Of a stretch of DNA of 64,000 nucleotides, positions 58,641 through 64,000 are shown one piece after another (position 1 is the stretch's first letter; the number at the start of each line of letters is the position of its first letter). The translations under genes and the position numbers were made by a program. The DNA comes from Sceloporus undulatus (lineage: Eukaryota > Chordata > Lepidosauria > Squamata > Phrynosomatidae), in NCBI RefSeq assembly GCF_019175285.1, contig NC_056526.1, positions 125,790,520 to 125,854,519 on the forward strand, given 5' to 3'. The notes under the pieces are model-generated. The model made no database searches and was not told where the DNA came from. It saw only the letters and a list, made by a program, of their open reading frames with translations.

Positions 58641-58769
58641 GATATAGTGACCAGGCATGCCTCAGAAGACAATAAAAAAGAAGAATGTCCAAAACCACTG
58701 AGCTCAGCAGCGTGGGTAGGATCCAATTCAGAACTTACTCCCAGTGAAAGCCTTGCAACTACAGATGAT
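58641..58769 (+). CDS. PCM1: PCM1 exon, NSELTPSESLATTDD
   Basis: Acceptor ATTAATAG, donor GTAAGA; 129 nt, 43 codons, phase 0 at both ends. Encodes DIVTRHASEDNKKEECPKPL then WVGSNSELTPSESLATTDD. The first half is variable and the second half equals human. Confidence 0.96.
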
Positions 58770-58860
58770 GTAAGATTTTTTTACAATGTTGTTTATTGTA
58801 TTGTAAATTTTAAAAAAAGTTTGTTATGAATATTTTACATTTCAACATAAAACACTTTAA

Positions 58861-58925
58861 ATAATAAAACTTTTATTTATATCCCACTCTTCTGTAGCAT
58901 GACAATCAGAGTGGCTTTACCCATA
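58861..58925 (-). repeat. LINE/SINE 3' tail fragment, minus orientation
   Basis: TAATAAAACTTTTATTTATA, then TCCCACTCTTCTGTAGCAT and AGAGTGGCTTTACCCATAA. Confidence 0.5.
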
Positions 58926-59084
58926 AATTTGATAACATCTAAAAACTGCACAGATATGAGGAATAATATTTGAATGTAAAAATACTTACTATAGTCAGTA
59001 TTCCATAATTCTCAAGTGAGGATACTCTATAATAAGTATTTTGTATTAATTGACAGGATGCCCTGGTATTCTCTCATTCAGAGG

Positions 59085-59125
59085 GTCACCATAGATCAAA
59101 GCTGATTTGACAGCAGTTAACAATC
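59085..59125 (+). repeat. SINE tail fragment
   Basis: GGGTCACCATAGATCAAAGC, then TGATTTGACAGCAGTTAACA, resembling the retroposon tail GGTCGCCATAAGTCG..GACTTGACGGCA. Confidence 0.45.
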
Positions 59126-59299
59126 ATTAAGTGTTTCAGTTTATAAGAGTCTTGATGATCCATTCAGGATGAATTTTTTGGGTTCACAGTAGCATTTTCT
59201 TATTATTTTTACCTGTTAAGCAGTTCAGGATCCGTTTAAAATAACAACTTGTTCCTAAAGATCTATTGTCTCTTTGCAAGAGCTAGATTTTTCTTACTG

Positions 59300-59795
59300 T
59301 CTCCGGGCCTAGTACAAGGTGTTGGTTATCACCTTTAAAGCCCTAAATGGCTTGGGTCCACACTCAGGTCCCCTGGGAGGAATCTGCTGCAACCTTTAAA
59401 AACTAGACTGTCTGCAACCACCCAGATGACCTTTTCGACCATCTCTCTCAGATTATGGAATGGTCTGCCAGATGAGATCCGTCATACTACCACCCTAAAT
59501 AGCTTTTAAAAAGCTGTTAAGATGGATCTCTTCTGGCAGGCCTTTCCTGAAAATATCCAGCCACCAAAAGAAGACCGAACTAGTTGACCTCTGATTGGCT
59601 ACAGTTACTGTCTATCTGTTATTTGTTATTTTTGCTACTGTTTTTAAGTATGTTTTAATTGTAATTGGTTTAATTGTATTTTTTGGGGGGGATTGGGGGT
59701 TTATGTTATGGAATGTATATTTTAATGTTGTAAGTTGCTCCGGTTGCGTTGTGCAGAGGGGCGGGATAAAAATAAATTTTATTATTATTACTGTG
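59300..59795 (+). mobile_element. L2/CR1-type LINE, 3' end
   Basis: GGTTATCACCTTTAAAGCCC then TAAATGGCTTGGGTCCACAC encodes the VITFKALNGLG-like C-terminal motif of L2-type polymerases. Further on, AATGGTCTGCCAGATGAGAT encodes NGLPDEIR. The 3' end is GGGGCGGGATAAAAATAAAT followed by (ATT)n. It is 5'-truncated and interrupted. Confidence 0.8.
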
Positions 59796-60089
59796 TAAAT
59801 ATCACATATTTGCGGAAGACTGATCTCTTTTTTTTTGTAATAAATTTTCTGGAAAAGTACTCTTAGTAACCCAGTTTAAAAGTCATTACTAGCAAAGATT
59901 TGAAACTTCTGTATGTGATGCATATAAGAGGCTGAATAATTGGATTGATGTACACATGCTTGAAGATTGTCTGAATCCTTTAATTAAGGGCCTGGGTAAT
60001 TGTTTAAGAAAAATGTGGAAAAGAGTTTGAGACTGGCTGGTTGCTTATGGAAGAACATATGCCAATTTATTTTATTGCATGATTTCAAG

Positions 60090-60210
60090 GAGACGTTCGA
60101 GAAGAATTTTGACGAAGGAGCCTGTAGACAGTGTGATAAAAATGATACAGAGAATGGCAGTATTATTTCTACATCTTCAAATTTTGAACCTTTTGCTAAA
60201 GATGATCTCG
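60090..60210 (+). CDS. PCM1: PCM1 exon, ETFEKNF..SSNFEPFAKDDLG
   Basis: Acceptor GATTTCAAG, donor GTAAGC; 121 nt, entering in phase 0 and leaving one base (G). Encodes ETFEKNFDEGACRQCDKNDT then SNFEPFAKDDL. Human has ETFEKNFERETHK...SSNFEPFATDDLG. Confidence 0.96.
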
Positions 60211-60400
60211 GTAAGCATAGATCTGGAAACTACAGGCACAGCTATTTGCTGTCAACCAGGATTTCACTGGTGTACTTGTTATTCTAACAATAACCAACTT
60301 TTTTTCCTTTCATTATATTTAATGTACAAATATCAATGTTTGAATTTTCATAACCTAATATTAATACAATGTAATATTAGTTTTTGTTGCCTTAATATAG

Positions 60401-60541
60401 GCAACACTGTGATTCACTTAGATCAGGTTCTGGCTCGGATGAGAGAGTATGAACGGATGAAAATGACAACTGAAAGCAACCTTGATTCTGAAGATGGATG
60501 TTGTGGTAATGTCCAGAGTGTTTCTTCTTCTAAGTTGGAAG
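60401..60541 (+). CDS. PCM1: PCM1 exon, NTVIHLDQVLARMREYERMK
   Basis: Acceptor CCTTAATATAG, donor GTATAC; 141 nt, completing glycine (G|GC) and leaving one base (G). Encodes NTVIHLDQVLARMREYERMK then a variable acidic/serine stretch ending SVSSSKLE. The first half is identical to human except one residue. Confidence 0.96.
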
Positions 60542-60859
60542 GTATACATTTATTCATTTGTTGCTGTGTATCTCACATTCTTTCAAAGGAACATACAGAT
60601 CCTTGTCAAGTAGTTTTCTAGGTAGATACTTTCTTGACCTGTTGCACCTTAATGCTTTCCTCTGGGCATATGTATTTGATGATGTATCTAAGCAGTTGGT
60701 ATTTATATAGGTGATGTATTTGACTTTGTGTCTTTGAGTATGCTTTATGGCTACAATAAAATATAGTCTTTATATAATCAATTAACCAGATATTGTCGCC
60801 TATATTGAACAGCACATTTGTCAGCACTCATTTGGTTGTACTTTTCTTCTGTGCTGAAG

Positions 60860-60987
60860 GTTCAAATGCAGTTGAAAGTCCAGCACAGCCTGCTGAAGTA
60901 CCTGATGTTCCTTGTCCTCGGATAGATACTCAGCAGCTTGACAGGCAGATTAAAGCTATAATGAAAGAGGTTATCCCATTCCTGAAG
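60860..60987 (+). CDS. PCM1: PCM1 exon, CPRIDTQQLDRQIKAIMKEV
   Basis: Acceptor TGTGCTGAAG, donor GTAATC; 128 nt, completing glycine (G|GT) and ending in phase 0. Encodes SNAVESPAQPAEVPDVPCPR then IDTQQLDRQIKAIMKEVIPF and LK. Identical to human from PCPRIDTQQ on. Confidence 0.97.
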
Positions 60988-61589
60988 GTAATCAAAATTT
61001 CTCATTTCAGTAAGTAGAGATCAGAGTGAAAAGTTGAATTTTATTTTTTTTACAGAAAACTGCAGGCTTTAAACAACAACTCTCTTGACCTTGTCCCCTC
61101 CTGAAGCAATAACCATTTATTCCCAGAACATGAGACAGCTTCTCAGGACATGCACAATAAAAGATAACAACAACAGTGGTAGGGCATGATAAAAGCAGAC
61201 TTCATATTTATCTACAGTCAGACTGGGGAGACATACACGCACACATCCACATGCACAGCGGTCAAACAAAATTGTAGATTTATTTTCTGTAAGAAGATAA
61301 CACATGCCTGGAGAATCATTGGTGAAACTGCCAGATTCAATATTTGTACATAAGACCTAGTAAAATACTATGGTTCATGAGACATTCTTTATTTGGTAGC
61401 CTAAATTTAGCTGTTGGTCTTAGTTAAAGTGGACCCATTGAACCAATAGCTGAGTGGTAAGTCAGCAGTTATGTAAATTGCATTGATTCTCTGAGTCGTC
61501 TTTAGTTGGAACTAGCAGTTAGATATAGACTATTGAATAAAACAGTATGTTGCGGTGGTTTTTCCCCTGAAAGAATTCTTTTAAAGAGT
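60988..61589 (+). other. PCM1 intron without recognised element
   Basis: AT-rich; nothing assignable before the SINE at 61590. Confidence 0.5.
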
Positions 61590-61940
61590 AGGTAAAAAGG
61601 TAAAAGTATTCCCCACTGACAAGGTTGTTAAGGCATGTCCGATCATAGGGGTGGTGCTCATCTCCATTACTAAGCTAAAGAGCCAGCGTTGTCAGAGACT
61701 ACTCTGTGATCATGTGGCCAGCATGACTGCACAGAATGTTCTTTACCTTCCCACCAAAGTGGTACCTGTTTATCTACTTGCATTTGCATGTTTTTGAACT
61801 GCTAGGTTGGCAGAAGCTGGGACTAGTGATGGGAGCTCACCACATCATGCAGTACTTGGGCCTTGAATTCCTAACCTGCCAATCTTACAATCAACAGAGT
61901 CAGTATCTTAACCGCTTGAGCCACTGCATTCCTGGAATCA
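61590..61940 (-). mobile_element. Squamate-type tRNA SINE with BovB-like tail, near full length
   Basis: Read on the minus strand it has a tRNA-like head (near 61935, GTGGCTCAAGCGGTTAAGAT), a body with AACCTAGCAGTTCAAAAAC and CAGTCATGCTGGCCACATGA, and a tail. On the + strand the tail starts AAAAAGGTAAAAGTATTCCC with GGCATGTCCGATCATAGGGG. That tail resembles BovB LINE 3' ends, as in Sauria-type SINEs. It is the best single clue that the host is a squamate. It lies 53 bp upstream of a PCM1 exon. Confidence 0.75.
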
Positions 61941-61992
61941 CTGGCTCAAGAGTAATGTACTTTAAAGTGTAATGTACTTTAATTTTCCCTAG

Positions 61993-62127
61993 GAGCACAT
62001 GGATGAGGTATGTTCTACTCAGCTCTTGACTTCAGTAAGACGTATGGTGTTAACCCTTACTCAGCAAAATGATGAAAGCAAAGAATTTGTGAAGATATTT
62101 CATAAGCAACTTGGTAGCATATTGCAG
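61993..62127 (+). CDS. PCM1: PCM1 exon, EHMDEVCSTQLLTSVRRMV
   Basis: Acceptor TTTCCCTAG, donor GTCAGT; 135 nt, 45 codons, phase 0 at both ends. Encodes EHMDEVCSTQLLTSVRRMVL then TLTQQNDESKEFVKIFHKQL and GSILQ. Two residues differ from human. This is the last PCM1 exon in the window; the next (human DSLAKFAGRKLKDC) is not seen before 64000. Confidence 0.97.
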
Positions 62128-62167
62128 GTCAGTACAAAAATTTGTATGTTACTCTTATTTTGCCTCA

Positions 62168-62345
62168 GAGACTGTGTGGTGTAGTGGTTCCAGTATTGGA
62201 GTAGAAGTCTGAGGGATGAAGGTTTAAATTACTGCTCAGTCTTGGAAACCTGCTGGGTGAGTTGGGCAAGTCACATTTTCAGCCAGCGGAAAGGAGCCAA
62301 CTATGAATGGGTTAATGCCTATTACCACCCAGGCTAGGCAAAATA
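62168..62345 (+). mobile_element. MIR/CORE-type SINE
   Basis: A tRNA-like head (GTGTGGTGTAGTGGTTCCAG, with GATGAAGGTTTAAAT as a B-box relic) is followed by GGAAACCTGCTGGGTGAG and TTGGGCAAGTCACATTTTCA. The latter is the conserved core word shared with MIR-type SINEs. Confidence 0.7.
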
Positions 62346-62349
62346 AAGC

Positions 62350-63875
62350 ATTAATTAAAACAAACTTCTGTTGCTCCTCATCTCCTCCTGCCTCACCCAG
62401 GAAAGGTTGTATGTCTTTTCCAAAAAAAAGTCCTTATGCTTTAGTTCCCTGAATTCATAGTTTTCCCAGCTTTCTCCCTCCTTCCTTCATGCCTCTCAGG
62501 ATGGGGAACATTAAAAACTAAATCTACTAAACCAGCTATGCTTCTCAGAGCTCTTCTGCTCAAGACATGTCTTTGTAATTCAGGTTGTGTGTGTAGTCTT
62601 AACTGCCTCCCCTGGGAGTCACAAAGATGTGAACATATGACAGCACCCCCTGTTTCAGTGGCTGCCTCCTCCAGAACTGCCCATGCTAAAGAATCTGTTG
62701 AATCTGTACTGAAATAGATCTTTCTTATGCCTCTGACCTTAAAACAGTTGAGGCACTGGAATCAGTTTCCATTCAGCAAGAATTAGAAATATAAGATTTA
62801 GCCTCTGAGGGGTTGCTGCTCCTGAATATTCAGAGGAGGCTAAATGGAAGAGAAGCTGACTCTGACATGGCTGCTTCCCCCCCCCCCCCCCCCCAATCCT
62901 TATCACAGCAGTCATAGTCCCAGTATCTCACCTATGCATGGAAGGAAAGGGATAAGTATTGCTCAAGGATTATGCAACCTGAACCCTGAGGCAATGGATT
63001 TTTTCAACCGTCCAGTTTTGGCTCTCATGGATTTTCTGGCTAGACAAGGAGATTTTCTTAAAGATCCAAATGAGAAGTGGGCAGTTGCAGCTCTTAATGC
63101 TCCCATGAGGCATCAGTCCTCTCTATCTGGGCCTTCTCTACAGCTCCCTGATATGTAGAGCAGCCATGCTCTGGGTTCAGGATATTTTCACCAGCCAAAA
63201 TTTGGATGCAAAATCCCTGCACAGGCCACGTCTATAGATCTATAAATCCTTAGCTTTCATATCAGATGCCACCAGAGACTTATTATTATTCTCAGCTCAC
63301 TCTATCTCTGCCTCCATAGTAGCAAGATGATCAGTCTGGCTGAAGCACTGAAATTTTGACATTTATAGAATCATAGAATCATTCAATTCAGAGCAAATAT
63401 CGCATCTGTCCCCTATGTTGATAGTTTGCTTTTGGGGGAAGATGCTCTTAAATACATCTTCATAGAAACCAAAAATAATAATAAGACTATACCTTCTCTG
63501 CAAAGAAAACAGGCAAAATGACAAGTTCAGTAATCTTCTCAGTCTTTTTGTCCCTGTCACCTTATCTCCAGAATTTTTACATCTGCATGGGCAAGATCAC
63601 AGTACTCTCAGTCCACAGCTGACCCTCCCCCCCTAAACTGGGAAATCAACCACCAAGAAATAAAAACACATTGTTCCACCAGAGAGGCCTTCATCAACAC
63701 CTGGGAGGCCTCTCCTTCAAACTGGTGGGTGTTGTGAACTAAGGCTGCTCCATACAGTTTTACCAAACTCCAAGATACTGCTTTTTACACTCTTCACCAT
63801 CAGAATCACACAAAAAACCTAGCCATTCAGCAGGCCACACCCCATCTCTTCAACCTGGGAACTGTGGAAGTGGTG
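62350..63875 (+). mobile_element. DIRS-type retroelement fossil, gag to start of the polymerase
   Basis: Coding traces on the + strand resemble the gag-like ORF of DIRS elements (FISDATRD-like wording near 63255) and, near 63820-63870, the start of the polymerase domain. A poly-C run lies at 62879-62894. The copy is partial and broken at several points. It ends abruptly at a GC-rich repeat at about 63876. Confidence 0.55.
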
Positions 63876-64000
63876 GCTCGTTACAGACGGGCCATATAGT
63901 ACGTGCAGAGTGCGTACTAGGGTTAGGAAGGGGCGGTGCTTCCGTACCCCCCTAACCCTAGTGCGTGCTCCGTGTGCACAAAATGGCGGTGGCCGTTCCA
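63876..64000. repeat. GC-rich palindromic repeat cut by the window edge
   Basis: GTGCGTACTAGGGTTAGG at about 63911 is answered in inverse orientation by CCTAACCCTAGTGCGTGC at 63951-63968. The left start CGTTACAGACGGGCC resembles the ends of the element at 49085. Family unknown. Confidence 0.55.

Larger units (their letters stand above)
1..64000 (+). other. PCM1: PCM1 locus (pericentriolar material 1), internal part of the gene
   Basis: PCM1 is a large coiled-coil protein that scaffolds centriolar satellites. It moves along microtubules with dynein and delivers proteins to the centrosome and ciliary base (family knowledge). Translated exons match my memory of human PCM1 in order, from the block starting IVSRLVQIRDYI to the block ending KQLGSILQ. 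Clean exons sum to about 3.05 kb, near 1016 codons, of a protein of about 2,000 residues. Phases join correctly across all neighbouring clean exons from 2750 to 62127. The start codon, the first exons and the C-terminal exons are outside the window. A block of about 280 human-equivalent residues is in neither clean nor noisy form. The middle of the locus is disturbed by a probable gap-filling artefact (9.95-40.1 kb), so some exons appear twice and four lie out of order. No promoter, transcription start or polyadenylation site of the gene is in view. Confidence 0.96.

Noticed and set aside
63360-63400. Possible CR1 end (TAGAATCATAGAATCAT)
   Set aside because: Only about 17 bases match, inside the DIRS-type fossil; too short to call.

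Overview
The window is vertebrate, most likely from a squamate reptile (lizard or snake). Exons occupy only a few per cent of the sequence and are separated by long AT-rich introns. The introns hold a squamate-like repeat mix: a tRNA-derived SINE with a BovB-like tail, L2/CR1 LINE ends, a MIR-like SINE, many Tigger/mariner and hAT relics, and pieces of DIRS-type retroelements. I cannot name the species from sequence alone.

One host gene is recognisable: PCM1 (pericentriolar material 1, the scaffold of centriolar satellites), running on the + strand through the whole window. Nineteen exons read cleanly at 293-8687 and 40888-62127. Their splice sites and phases agree from exon to exon, apart from one doubtful donor. 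They cover roughly the second to the eighth tenth of the protein. The first exons lie upstream of base 1 and the last exons downstream of base 64000.

The middle of the window (about 9.95-40.1 kb) is not trustworthy as a linear genome. Bases ~9950-23305 repeat ~40190-54095, and ~32985-40115 repeat 2685-~9940. In both cases the interior copy is full of one-base insertions and deletions in exons and introns alike, while the outer copy is clean. The switches fall at CA microsatellites and at two runs of exactly 25 N. This is the pattern of a scaffold gap filled from both sides with uncorrected long reads, not of an evolutionary duplication. Bases 23331-~32985 are equally noisy but single-copy. 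They contain four PCM1 exons that belong between 725 and 2750, where the scaffold has 100 N. The inferred true order is 1-2584, then a gap partly represented by 23331-32985, then 2685-~9950, then ~40141-64000.

By region: 1-2584, two PCM1 exons; 2685-9940, four exons with an L2 LINE, Tigger elements, a nested hAT element and a U6 snRNA retropseudogene; 9950-23305, noisy duplicate; 23331-32985, noisy but unique, with four exons; 32985-40115, noisy duplicate; 40141-54095, clean exons with hAT, mariner, DIRS-like and SINE insertions; 54095-62127, eight further exons, including a 19-codon optional one; 62128-64000, SINE and DIRS-like fossil. I found no new multi-gene system. The most valuable observations are the assembly rearrangement and the PCM1 exons it hides.
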